From positions 1 to 64,000 of the forward strand of contig SKCR01037650.1 of the NCBI GenBank assembly GCA_019454045.1: 64,000 nt of DNA. Direction: 5' to 3'. The number at the start of each line of letters is the position of its first letter. Within the stretch, counting starts at the first letter, position 1. A program made the translations under genes and the position numbers. Of this stretch, positions 54,871 to 64,000 are shown in pieces. Origin of the DNA: Zanthoxylum bungeanum (Eukaryota; Streptophyta; Magnoliopsida; Sapindales; Rutaceae). Under the pieces are notes generated by a model, which was given only the letters and a program-made list of their open reading frames with translations, searched no databases and was not told the origin of the DNA.

Positions 54871-55440
54871 AAAAAGAGAATTAAAAATAAAAATTTAAAC
54901 CAAACCCTTGTTATAGTAAAACAAAATATAAATTAAAGTTTTGTCTCCTATGTGTGGCCTAGAGTGCATGAACATAACATGTATAGTTTAAGTGGAACTC
55001 ATAACAAACAATTTCTTTTTAATCTTTCATTTATTTGCTAAAATTCTATATCAACTTGTTGAGTTAGTGGGAATTCTTTATTTATTTAAGGTTTACTTGA
55101 AATCGTTGGTTGGTGAAAGTGTCTAATTTTATATTTTTGGCTTGCCTAATTCAAGAATAAAAATTTATATGTTTTATCTACTGTGTATAGGCGTTTGATA
55201 AGTTCATAAGGAACGTTGTTTGATGGTGTAGCGCTCAGGATATCACCTTGAGGTCCTGGTTCAAATCCAGAGAGTGCATTTCTTGTTACATTGAGTTTTT
55301 CTATATATATATATATATATTAGTATTTTTGTCATTTTTTCTATCTAAAGTACTAATTAATTAATTCGGGGGTTAAGTCAAAGAGAGGTATATATGATAA
55401 ATACTCATGATGATAATAATTATTTGGGAACTTTTCTATA
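54871..55440. other. AT-rich DNA with a SINE-like piece
   Basis: This is mostly AT-rich and non-coding. Around 55,217-55,275 the sequence GGTGTAGCGCTCAGGA (A-box-like) is followed 34 bases later by GGTTCAAATCC (B-box-like). The intervening 'tatcaccttgaggtcct' is like the head of plant tRNA-derived SINEs. An (AT)n run follows at about 55,302-55,321. It could also be a decayed tRNA gene. Confidence 0.4.
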
Positions 55441-55483
55441 AGCAAATTACACTTGTAATGACAGGAATGGATTTACTTATTGC

Positions 55484-55606
55484 AGTGAACACTGACAATG
55501 TAGCTGATCCACTCTCAAAGCCAATGCGCCAAGAACAAATGGAACGTTAACTTGAGACGATGAGCATTAGATATCATAACAACTGGCTTTAGTGCAAGTG
55601 AGAGTT
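55484..55606 (+). pseudogene. Copia RNase H tail and polypurine tract
   Basis: The plus strand reads NTDNVADPLSKPMRQEQMER, a stop, then LETMSIRYHNNWL. This is the C-terminal end of a copia polyprotein (ADPLSKP is diagnostic). The purine-rich AGTGCAAGTGAGAGTT abuts the LTR at 55,607. Everything upstream of the RNase H end is missing. Confidence 0.75.
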
Positions 55607-55713
55607 TGTTAGAGTGTATGTCCTAAACCAGTTATGGATGTTATAGTTTAAGACATAATATTTGTAATATAGTTTATTATTTATTAATAAAAGACATTTG
55701 TTATCTACACATT
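55607..55713 (+). mobile_element. Copia 3' LTR (third copia family), left part
   Basis: It starts TGTTAGAGTGTATGTCCTAA after the PPT and is interrupted at 55,713 by a gypsy solo LTR. It ends with ACATT, the gypsy target site. Confidence 0.7.
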
Positions 55714-56533
55714 TGTTGATGGGGTTTTCAGGACCTATGTTATTTAAGGAGTATGGCAGGGGTAAAAAGGGTAATTCCCTTCTCGGTCGAAATCATTAAT
55801 GTCGACCCGACCACTAAGAGCCAAACAATAAGTGACCGAGCACTTTATGATCGGTAATCGAGCACTTGGGTTTAGATGACCGGGCAATTATCAGATCGGT
55901 AGCAGCATTCTCAGTTCAAAGGACTATCATGACCGACCTCATGAAGACCGACCAGATAGCGATATATGCTTCAGAAGATGACACCCTATTCTTGCGGATA
56001 AGACGACAAGTTATCCTATTTTCATGGGGAAAACTGGTGAGTCAGAGTCTTAGTAGGATAAAGAAAGTAAAGGTAGTTTTGATTAGGAATCCTTATGGGA
56101 AAAGGGAATAGTTTTGACTATGAATCTTTATGGGAAAAGGAAAATATTTCAACTAGGAAATTCTTGTAGGAGAATGAATCTAATTTCTTCACTATTATAA
56201 ATAAAGGGAGAGATCATTGAGACAAATGGAGAGCATTGGAGATCAAGATCAGAATGAAGAGGAGAATCATTACCATCAGACTTGTAAAAAACAAGAAGTA
56301 TAGCTGAGAAGCGTGTTTGAGTAATAAAAGTATCATCCTTTTTGTGCCCGTGGACGTAGGTCGGACTAAGATCCGCCGAACCACGTTAAATCTCCTTGTT
56401 GATTGGTGTATTTATCTGTCTTTTGCTAAGTTTGCTTTTGGTCCCCCATAACCAAACAAATTCACTATTGAGGGAGAATTGTCTCGGGAGTAATATTCTC
56501 ATATTACCTTGAGACCAAAATCAGCCGTCAACA
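55714..56533 (+). mobile_element. Gypsy-family solo LTR
   Basis: This 820-bp LTR runs from TGTTGATGGGG to GCCGTCAACA, with the perfect target duplication ACATT (55,709-55,713; 56,534-56,538) and no internal sequence. U3 has several CCGAC motifs (GACCGACC at about 55,931 and 55,949) and TATAAATA at 56,196-56,203. It is a remnant of LTR-LTR recombination. Confidence 0.92.
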
Positions 56534-56538
56534 ACATT

Positions 56539-57855
56539 CTTACATCTATATTTTATGTTTATGTCCTAAGATATTATGTCAGATGAATATCATTAATCCA
56601 AAATACGTTTATGATTATGAGAGTCAACGATATTTATATATGTCTTAAATTAAGCTCTTAATAAAATGAGATTATTATACAAGACAATAACATATCACTT
56701 GACCAATAATATTGTGTGTCACCTAGATTGACATTTGATGTTAATAGAATGGATGATGAGTCTCATATCATAAGGACACAAACAATAGATGTTCCATTAG
56801 TAGAATGAAATATCGAATACGACCACAAAACGTAAGATCACGTAGTAATATTATCTAAGGTCATTGATCTTCGTAATAATACATTAGTGTCGTCATATCC
56901 TATGAGATCATATGATGACTTGTGCGATAGTACTCTTGGTTTACTAGTATATCCTCATTCGACTATCCACGTCCTTTGAATAAATGCTAGATGGCATTGA
57001 ATGATTGACGTACGAAGTTACATATGCTTCAAGATGAGATCCGATAACTTTGATAATAAAAGCTAAAGATGCTTCAAGGAAACTCAAAATTGTGGATATA
57101 AGTTTTTGGCTAAAACTGTCAATATCTTAAAGATATCAAATCCACAACATAGATTTTAAAGATATGTCGAGTATAAAGATTTACCATGGTCTCAGACTTG
57201 ATAAGAAACATAAATATCAAAAGAAATGAGATGACATGTTTGAAGTATGTTCTAACATATTCATATGTTTTCCCACTTCATTCATCGACTATGGGCCATG
57301 ACTTGTTGCTACACGAGTACCCATGGTCTGTGGAATATCATAGAGATTAAGTATTAAAGAGTTAATATTATTTCAGTGCTACTCAATAATGAACCTTGCA
57401 CAATATAGTTATTGTCTATGTTACAAATTCGCGGATCTTTATTACAAGTTAATATTTGATTATTTTGGCAAAATAAGATTTCCTGATTGGATTAAGATAT
57501 TCGGGATATTTCAGAAATATTAATTTGATTAATAAATTCGAAATGTAAAATTAAATTTAATTAGATGTAATTTTAATTAATTGTTAATTAAAATTAAGTA
57601 TGATAAATTAATTAATTAATAGTTAATTAAATATTGTGCCAAAATAATATTTAATCTATTGTGCTTTAATTTAGTGGGCTAGCACCCAAATTAATTAGAG
57701 TCCTAATTAAGATTAATAGGAAAGTCTATATTTAATTAGGATTTTTAATTTGATTAAATATCCTAATTTATTTTAGAAAGAACTTTTAAGAGAGCAAATT
57801 TGATTTGGAGAGATATTGAATTATCTTTATTGTATTGGGATACACTTGAAACAAA
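56539..57855 (+). mobile_element. Copia 3' LTR (third copia family), right part
   Basis: Sequence continuing from 55,713 resembles a long copia LTR ('atgtcctaagatattatgtc' parallels the start, then AT-rich R-U5-like DNA). With no second LTR present, the right end is a guess near 'cacttgaaaca' (57,855). No genes are seen. Confidence 0.4.
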
Positions 57856-57862
57856 TCATATG

Positions 57863-57901
<39 letters not shown>

Positions 57902-58500
57902 TGCATAAGAGTGCGTGTGTATATATTTGAATAAATAAATATAACCAGTCTCCTCGTTAACATATATATATATAATTGAAGCGCACAAAGTTGCGATTTG
58001 ATATTTCTTTTGAAATAGTTCCGATTTTATTTCTAATGACTTCAACATCATAAAAAATAAAATGATTTTTTTATTCTCAAAAGTGGGAGTAATTTGTTCA
58101 TAGAGAAGTGTTAATATGTCAATTAGAGATGTAACGTTTGGTGTATTATTGTAAAAAAAAAATCAATAAGGATATTCAAAAGGCTTAAGGGATATTCAAA
58201 ATTTGTGTAGATGTAGAAGACAACTCAAAATGATTCTTATAACGGCGGTGATATCTTCATTGTTGTTATAATTTTATTATATGAGATGATCCCCACGTTA
58301 ATATCATATAAGTTTCCTAATAAATTAACTAATATTAAAAAAATTACCCATTATTAATGGGCCATTAATAAAGTAATAAATTAATTGGAGCATGTGGAGG
58401 CCAATGTTGTCCCCTCCCATGCTTTGTTATTTTCAGTGCAAAGCTCTTTATTAATTTCAGCAGAGATAGGGTTGTAAAAGTAAGTCACTAAGAAAAGTCT
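57856..58500. other. AT-rich upstream region of the microRNA locus
   Basis: (AT)n runs lie at about 57,866-57,899 and 57,962-57,974. Otherwise this is non-coding AT-rich DNA without recognisable elements. It is the presumed promoter region of the MIR166-type gene. Confidence 0.4.
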
Positions 58501-58508
58501 TATAAAAG
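58501..58508 (+). promoter_or_regulatory. Candidate TATA box of the MIR166 locus
   Basis: TATAAAAG lies about 306 bases upstream of the hairpin, with a pyrimidine-rich stretch and a (GA)n tract (58,705-58,735) between. Such a GA-rich leader is common in plant primary transcripts. The start site itself is not determinable. Confidence 0.4.
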
Positions 58509-58701
58509 AAGAAAATATAATCCCTCCAAAATCAAAACCACCAGCCTTTTTTTATTATTTTATGACCTGTCAATCATGTGGCCTTTCCACATTTTTCTGT
58601 TTGTTTATTTGCTCATATTCCTTTCCATTCCTACACAAACTCGTTTGTCTCTATTCTATCTATATTCTTACATTATATTGCCTTGTGTGTGAGAGTGTTT
58701 A

Positions 58702-58704
<3 letters not shown>

Positions 58705-58735
<31 letters not shown>
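58705..58735. repeat. (GA)n microsatellite
   Basis: About 15 GA units lie in the presumed leader of the primary microRNA transcript. Confidence 0.9.
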
Positions 58736-58737
<2 letters not shown>

Positions 58738-58813
58738 GCTTGAGTGCTTGGTTATTTGATTGTTGAATCAGGAGAATCAAATTAAAGTAAAGAGAAAGAG
58801 GGAAATGGTGTTT

Positions 58814-58834
58814 GGAATGAAGTTTGATCCAAGA
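58814..58834 (+). ncRNA. Predicted miR166 star strand
   Basis: This 21-base segment begins GGAATGAAGTTTGATCC. It pairs with the mature strand with the two-base 3' overhangs expected of DCL1 products. It resembles the usual miR166 star (GGAATGTTGTCTGG...) with changes that keep pairing. Confidence 0.75.
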
Positions 58835-59265
58835 TCATGCATATATATTCTCACTGTTATTTACTATATACTTTTTTGTATGGTTAATTTTGTGTTTCTT
58901 TTTTCTTAAGAGAGAGAGTAAGCATTTGATATGAATTAATATTACTTTTAAATTTTTTTAAATCATAAGAAACTAAGTAGGTCTCTTCAATGGAGTATGA
59001 TCCATAATCCTCATTTGTCTCTCTTCCATAGCTTGCCCTCTTAGGTTCTGATTGTGTAACGATGACAGTTATAGGACTGCTTTTCTAGGAAACTTAGGGG
59101 GTCCATGTTTGAGCTCTTTGAAAGTTTTTGCTCTGATGTTTTTTTTTTTTTTTTTTTTTAGAGAGAGGAAGAATTAATAGGTTAATTGATCTGATCCAAG
59201 ATTATTATTTAATTTATACACATATAAAGTATATTAATTGTTTGTTGATAAGTTGAGACGTGATC

Positions 59266-59286
59266 TCGGACCAGGCTTCATTCTTC
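59266..59286 (+). ncRNA. MIR166: Predicted mature miR166
   Basis: This 21-base segment begins TCGGACCAGGCTTCATTC and ends TTC. The 5' U and the seed and cleavage-site bases are those of the conserved family. The last three bases are variant. Confidence 0.85.
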
Positions 59287-59393
59287 ACACCAAGCTTTTC
59301 CTTGCTAAACATACAAGGCCTCAAGCAAAGGTTGGCTCTCAAATCTTTGTTCTTTTTTTTTTTTTTTTTTTTTGAAAAAAGTAATACTTATCA

Positions 59394-60815
59394 TTAATCA
59401 CTCATTTGCAAGAGGTACATAATGTCTGCAGGGAATATATCCCGCCATACAACAGCATCAATTTTTTCCAAAGCTAGCTTAGCCAAAGCATGTGCCAATT
59501 CATTACAATTCCTAGATATGTAGATGCATCTAAAATCTAGGAATAAATTGCTAATTTCTTTAATCTCTGAAATAACCCATTCCACCTCTGTAATGTTCCT
59601 ATTCTTGTTGTTTATCAGATTGACAACTTCCTTTGCATCTGATTCCACCATAATTGGATTGAATCTCTCTTTGACTGCTACTTGCAAGCCCCATAATGCT
59701 GCTTCCGCTTCGGCAAAAACCACATCCCCATGAAAACTTACAGTTTTGATGGCCGCTGTTAACAAATTGCCATTCCAATCTCTTATAACTACACCCAACC
59801 CAGCTAAATTTTCCTCTCTATTAGTTGCCGCATCCACGTTTATCTTATACCATCCCATCGGCGGAGATTCCCATATCTTTGCCCCTTCTGGTTCATCTCG
59901 CCTGTTACTGCTTGTATCCAACCTCCTGGTTCTTCTAAAAGAGTCAATCAAAGCCTCAGCCCTCGCTACTGCCCCCACTGAATCTTCCATTCTTCCTTCA
60001 AAAATTCTCTTATTCCTTCCCTGCCAAATTACCCAGAAAATTGCCACCACTACTTCCAGAAGTGCAATGCTCAACTTCATGGATAACCTCTCTAGCATAG
60101 AAAGAAAGTCATCACAAATAGCTTCCTGAATGTTTTGAAGAAAATGACTGTTTTTCCAGATTTTTTTGGCTGTCTTACAGGAAGTGAGCACATGAGAAAT
60201 GCTTTCAATACCAGCTTTGCAAATTCTACACACAGGGTCATGCATAATCTTTCTTCTACACAGGTTTGCTGCAGTGGGTAATAAGTTTCTGGCAGCCCTC
60301 CATAAGAATATTTTTATTTTCTCTGGGATATCCAGAGTCCAAATAATCTTCCAGTGATTGCTTGTTTCTGCTGATTCAGTGAAGCTGTCAGGATGTGCCA
60401 TCATGCTAGCTAGCTGGTACCCACTCTTTACCGAGTATAAACCCTTCCTGTCATAGTGCCAGATGAGCTGGTCTGGTTTCGGTTGCTCAGGGAGAGGGAT
60501 CTCCAAAATTGCTTCTGCATCTATGTTTCTGAACTTCTCTGTTATAAGCATTGCATTCCATTTGTTCCCTGTTTCTATAAGCTCTGCTACTGTAGTTTTC
60601 TCTGGCAAATCTGGTTTTAAAATTGGTTTGAATGTTGAGGGTCTCGGAATCCAGTTATCTTTCATTACCTCTACTCGACTGCCATTTCCAATCCTCCATC
60701 TGCCACCATTTTCCAGAATTTGTCTGCCCCACACAATGCTCCTCCAGACAAATGAGGGATTTGAGCCGATTTTTGCATTCATAAAATCAGTGTGCTTGAA
60801 ATATCTTGCCTTCAA
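59394..60815 (-). pseudogene. LINE ORF2: C-terminal region with RNase H
   Basis: A 473-codon frame follows a premature TAA. It contains the region linking RT to the zinc domain (WRSIVWGRQILENGGRWRIG), a zf-RVT-like cysteine segment (CRRKIMHDPVCRICKAGIES) and a plant-type RNase H (NVDAATNREENLAGLGVVIR, FAEAEAALWGL, ESDAKEVV, NELAHALAK). It ends at the normal stop, 59,394. RNase H would remove RNA from the cDNA hybrid. Catalytic acidic residues appear present. Confidence 0.88.
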
Positions 60816-60833
60816 GATTCTAGCAACTAATGA

Positions 60834-62204
60834 TTATGGGCTTTGCATCACTCTCCAACCCTGCTTAGCAACTAGAGCCTGATTGAAAGGAGATGGTTCC
60901 CTAAAACCAAGTCCACCCCTACTCTTAGCTTGACACAAATTCTCCCACCTTGTCCAATGGATACCTCTTTTTTCCTTATTTGATCCCCACCAAAACTTTG
61001 CAACAGCCTTTTGAATATCTTCGCAGATCCCTACAGGTATTTTGAAGACACTCATTGCAAATGTTGGTACTGCTTGTGCTATAGCCTTGATAAGAATCTC
61101 CTTGCCACCACTTGAGAAATACTTATGCTGCCAATTAGAGATTTTGTCCAAAACTCTCAGCTTCACCTCATTAAAGAAACTTTTTCTCTTTCTCCCAACC
61201 ATGGATGGTAATCCAAGATATTTCTCATGTTTTGACACTACCTTTAGTTGAAACATGTTCTTGATTACTTCCTTAAGGCTGCCTCGTGTGCAACTGCTAA
61301 AGAACATTGATGATTTTTCGTAATTAAAAACCTGTCCCGAAGCTTCTGCATAGCTATCCAATATAGACTTCAGAATTTCGCATTCCTCAATTGATGCTCT
61401 TGTAAAAATAAGGCTGTCATCCGCAAAAAGCAGGTGAGAGATTTTGATGTTCTTCCCAAAGCTTAGACCGTGTATCATTTTCTGCCGTTCTGCTTGAAGA
61501 AACAAGTTGGAAAAAGCCTCTGCGCAAATAATGAACAAGTATGGCGATAACGGACATCCTTGTCTCAATCCTCTCTTTGGAACAATATGGCCCTTTGCTT
61601 CTCCGTTAATAATAATAGAAAAGGAAGTAGTAGTAATGCAGTTCATGACTAGTTCTACCCAGATTTGAGAGAAACCCATCTGATTCATAGTTTGTCTTAA
61701 GAAGGCCCACTTCACTCTATCATATGCTTTGCTTATATCTAACTTTAAAGCCACCAGTCCATGTCTCTTTCCCTTACTCATTCTGATTTTATGCAATGCT
61801 TCATACCCCACAATTATATTATCAGTGATAAGTCTACCCGGGACGAATGCACTTTGTGTTGGGGAAATAATCTTATGGAGGATTAGTTTAAGCCTATTTG
61901 CTATAGCTTTCGAAACTATCCTGTAGATCACATTACAAAGGCTAATGGGTCTAAAGTCTCCCACTTTTACCGGCTTTTTTACTTTGGGTATCAGGACAAT
62001 GTGAGTATGATTAAGAGAAGCTATGTTACCTTTATTGTTCAAAATGTCTAGGCATGTAGCATTAACGCCGTCCTTTACCATCTCCCAGTGTTTCTGAAAA
62101 AACGCCTGCAGGAAACCCATCTGGCCCCGGAGCCTTTGTGGGACACATCTGTGTAAGAGCCTCTCTGATGTCTTCTTCTGTAAATAGTTGCAGCAGTTTT
62201 TCAT
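60834..62204 (-). pseudogene. LINE ORF2: reverse transcriptase
   Basis: This 456-codon frame holds the L1 RT. Motifs are [60 protein letters not shown], the catalytic FADD (about 61,415-61,426) and [11 protein letters not shown]. The frame ends at a TAA (about 60,834) in the middle of a conserved segment (RVMQSP, stop, SLVARILKARYF). It begins by a frameshift near 62,100 from the endonuclease frame. It acts by target-primed reverse transcription in the nucleus. Confidence 0.9.
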
Positions 62205-63513
62205 TCATCTCACTTGTGACCAGTTGAGGCATGCTTGAAAGCACTGCATTGATCTTCTCTTGTCCTGGGTTCGTTGTATCAAATAATTGCTCAAAGTAGC
62301 CACAAAATTCTTCTTCCACATCCCCTTCGTTTTCTATCCATTTCCCATTATTATTCAGTACCCCCCATATTTTGTTCTTTCTTTTTCTCACAGTAGCTCT
62401 TGAATGAAAAAATTTCGTATTCATGTCTCCCTCTTTCAGCCAATCAGCTCTTGACCTCTGCTTCCAGTACACTTCCTCCTCCATCAAAAGATTATCAATA
62501 TTTCTTTCAATTTTCCTAATCTCATCACCCTTCCTTTCCTGCTGACTACTACATTTAACTCTTTGAAGTTGTCTCACCAGATTCTCAAATTTCTTCTTTC
62601 TTCCTCCAAACTCTATTTTACTCCAACTTTGTAACTGAGACATTGATCGGTTTACAATTTGCTTAAAGTTTACAACAGGATCAACATTGGACCAACAGCC
62701 TGGTTCACTCCATTCACGCTCAATTATGTCCCTGCAGCCCTGATGATAACTCCATATATCCTCATAGTGCCTTCTTTTATATACTTCCCTCCGGCCCTTA
62801 CCACTATTCTTCCAATCATCAATTTCTAACATCACTGGGCAATGATCCGAGCTCCAATTGTCTAGATTTGTGACTACCAAACTATATGTGCTACTGCTCC
62901 AATTCCTACTACACAGAAATCTATCCAATTTTTCTTCAACCAACTGCATCCCGAATCGCCTATTGGACCATGTGTAAGGGTACCCTCTGCTTGCCAAACT
63001 TATTAATCCGCAATCATTAATCACTTCCCTAAATTCCTCAATCATTCCAATACTCCGAGCATTTCCCCCTGACTTCTCATTTGTGTGGAGAATTTCATTA
63101 AAGTCACCAAAGCAAATCCAAGGAGATGTAGAGAAATTAACTAATCGTCTCAGCAAAGTCCAGGTATGTCTCTTCATCGTAGCCTCAGGATGTCCATAAA
63201 CCCCTGTTACTCTCAACCTTAGTCCCTTTTCATTCTGAGCCATAGCATCAATATGGTGTTTGTTAAAAGACTTTATCATCACCTCTATTTCAGGACACCA
63301 CAGCATTGCCAACCCCCCTCATTTGCCACTTCTATTCACTACAAAACAATTATTAAAACCCAATTTTCTACTAATGGATGTCATCTGCTTAGACATCAAC
63401 TTAGTTTCACAAAGAAAAACTAGTTGAGGCCTCTGCAATTGGAGAACTTTCTGAAGAGCTCGAAACGTCCGATCGTTCCCCAACCCCCGGACATTCCAAC
63501 TAATGATTTTCAT
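62062..63513 (-). pseudogene. LINE ORF2: apurinic-type endonuclease
   Basis: ORF2 starts at ATG 63,513 (MKIISWNVRGLGNDRTFRAL), chosen because it begins the conserved endonuclease motif and overlaps the ORF1 stop as ATGA. Endonuclease motifs are intact (CETKL, VTGVYGHPEA, CFGDFNE, SSDHCPVM). A TGA stop at about 63,315 interrupts the frame after SGK. The rest reads to a frameshift near 62,100, after FPAGVF. The enzyme nicks the target DNA strand to start insertion. Confidence 0.88.
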
Positions 63514-64000
63514 GGCTGTCGGCGGGGCTGGCACCCAGCCTCCACCGTTAAATCTTCCATGCAAGATGTTGATGTCTCCATTTCATCACTACCATTACTG
63601 GTCATATTCCTTGCCTGAGTTTTCCATTGTCGCTTCTTCTTTAGCTCTGACTTTACCATTTTATGTAAAGGCCCATCATTCACTTTGGTACTATCTGTTT
63701 TGTCCTTGTTTTGGGCTGGGTTGCCCTCTTTATTTTTGTTTGGGCCTTCGCAGCCCACTAGAATTATTTGTGCTTCCTTCTCCTTTTCCTTTCCCGCCAT
63801 TAGGTTCAGCTTTTTTGATTCTTGTTCCCTGCCAGCTACGACTTTATGCCTGTCCATTCCTAGCCTCTGTTCGCTCAGTTCTGAAACCTTGTCACATGGC
63901 AGTCTGACACCTTCCTCTGCCGATTTGTCACCCTCCATTGTAAAGTTGCTTGCTTTTGCTTGACTGAGTATTGATCCAGATCCGGGCACCTCCGGGGGGT
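63510..64000 (-). CDS. LINE ORF1, C-terminal part (runs off window)
   Basis: An open frame enters from the right edge and ends at TGA 63,512-63,510. The visible 160 or so residues are hydrophilic, rich in Lys, Glu and Gln (KLNLMAGKEKEKEA, KSELKKKRQWKTQARNM). This fits the variable tail of a plant L1 ORF1 RNA-binding protein. No zinc knuckle is visible in this part. Its stop overlaps the ORF2 start by ATGA, which could couple translation of the two. Confidence 0.7.
   Translation of the reverse strand, partial: PPEVPGSGSILSQAKASNFTMEGDKSAEEGVRLPCDKVSELSEQRLGMDRHKVVAGREQESKKLNLMAGKEKEKEAQIILVGCEGPNKNKEGNPAQNKDKTDSTKVNDGPLHKMVKSELKKKRQWKTQARNMTSNGSDEMETSTSCMEDLTVEAGCQPRRQP

Larger units (their letters stand above)
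58807..59291 (+). ncRNA. MIR166: MIR166/165-type microRNA precursor hairpin
   Basis: The right arm contains TCGGACCAGGCTTCATTC (from 59,266), which matches the first 18 bases of the conserved plant miR166. The left arm 58,807-58,839 pairs with 59,259-59,291 over 33 consecutive positions without bulges. Only four mismatches (58,812, 58,813, 58,827 and 58,831) and a few G-U pairs interrupt it. miR166 directs cleavage of HD-ZIP III transcription factor mRNAs, which set leaf polarity and vascular pattern. It is cut from a nuclear stem-loop by DCL1 and prefers AGO10/AGO1. The 419-base loop is long for this family and includes a T tract at 59,139-59,159. The mature sequence would end TTC where the common form ends CCC or CCT. 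Confidence 0.85.
59353..64000 (-). mobile_element. L1-type LINE, 3' end in window, runs off right edge
   Basis: This non-LTR retrotransposon on the minus strand has the end of ORF1, all of ORF2 and a poly(A) tail (T21 on the plus strand, 59,353-59,373). ORF order and the ORF2 endonuclease-RT-zinc region-RNase H layout fit plant L1. It sits only 61 bases beyond the MIR166 hairpin. The 5' end and left target duplication partner lie outside the window, so the duplication could not be confirmed. Two stops and one frameshift in ORF2 disable it. Confidence 0.9.

Noticed and set aside
58806..58910. Short peptide frame starting ATGGTGTTTGGAATGAAG
   Set aside because: It begins one base before the microRNA stem and runs through the star strand. 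The hairpin explains the sequence, and a 35-residue hydrophobic peptide has no support.

Overview
This is a window of plant nuclear DNA, almost certainly from a flowering plant and probably a eudicot. It is dominated by Ty3/gypsy (Tat-like), Ty1/copia and L1-type elements, DNA transposon remnants and a plant pararetrovirus relic. Only two stretches look like host genes: a broken ankyrin-gene exon (about 23,953-24,202) and a MIR166-type microRNA hairpin (58,807-59,291). I could not assign genus or family from the sequence alone.

Layout. 1-422 is the end of a gypsy LTR abutting a truncated copia element (leader 423-719, ~2 kb LTR 720-2,675). 4,403-22,399 is a copia element (here Copia-A, TSD GGTAT) whose left LTR was split by an 11.2-kb Tat-like gypsy element (Gypsy-A, 4,575-15,734, TSD AACTT). 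Both are coded on the minus strand and both are disabled. Next come the ankyrin-gene fragment, a 548-bp hAT MITE with an 8-bp TSD (24,824-25,371) and a LINE tail. A GGGGA-type MITE (26,514-37,016) is split by a complete but decayed copia with ~2-kb LTRs (Copia-B, 26,891-36,681, TSD ACAGA). 37,396-39,661 is the 3' end of another gypsy element with a 16-unit 44-bp tandem array. 40,579-45,640 is a scrambled endogenous pararetrovirus (two-ORF, Florendovirus-like) containing an 850-bp inverted repeat. 46,515-49,630 is a diverged gypsy LTR with a Copia-B-type solo LTR inside (TSD GGCAG). 50,696-54,865 is a rearranged gypsy element whose two parts face opposite ways. 55,484-57,855 is a copia tail and LTR split by a gypsy solo LTR (TSD ACATT). 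The window closes with the MIR166 locus and an L1 LINE on the minus strand that runs off the right edge.

How parts relate. The gypsy copies belong to one family: LTR ends TGTTGA...TCAACA, a PBS beginning TGGCGCCGT, a polypurine tract before the 3' LTR, GC-rich tandem repeats in the 3' region, and an antisense, spliced extra gene (aORF) between pol and the 3' LTR. The aORF is preserved differently in the two copies: Gypsy-A lost the exon with the conserved domain, while the copy at 52.4-53.9 kb kept that exon but lost the rest. Every LTR of the family that I read closely carries several ACCGAC (DRE/CRT-type) cores upstream of a TATAAATA box. LTR differences counted by eye (about 12 substitutions in 494 bp for Copia-A, about 7 in 797 bp for Gypsy-A) agree with the nesting order.

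All boundaries, TSDs and pairings were read by eye. Family names are from motif recognition, with no database search.
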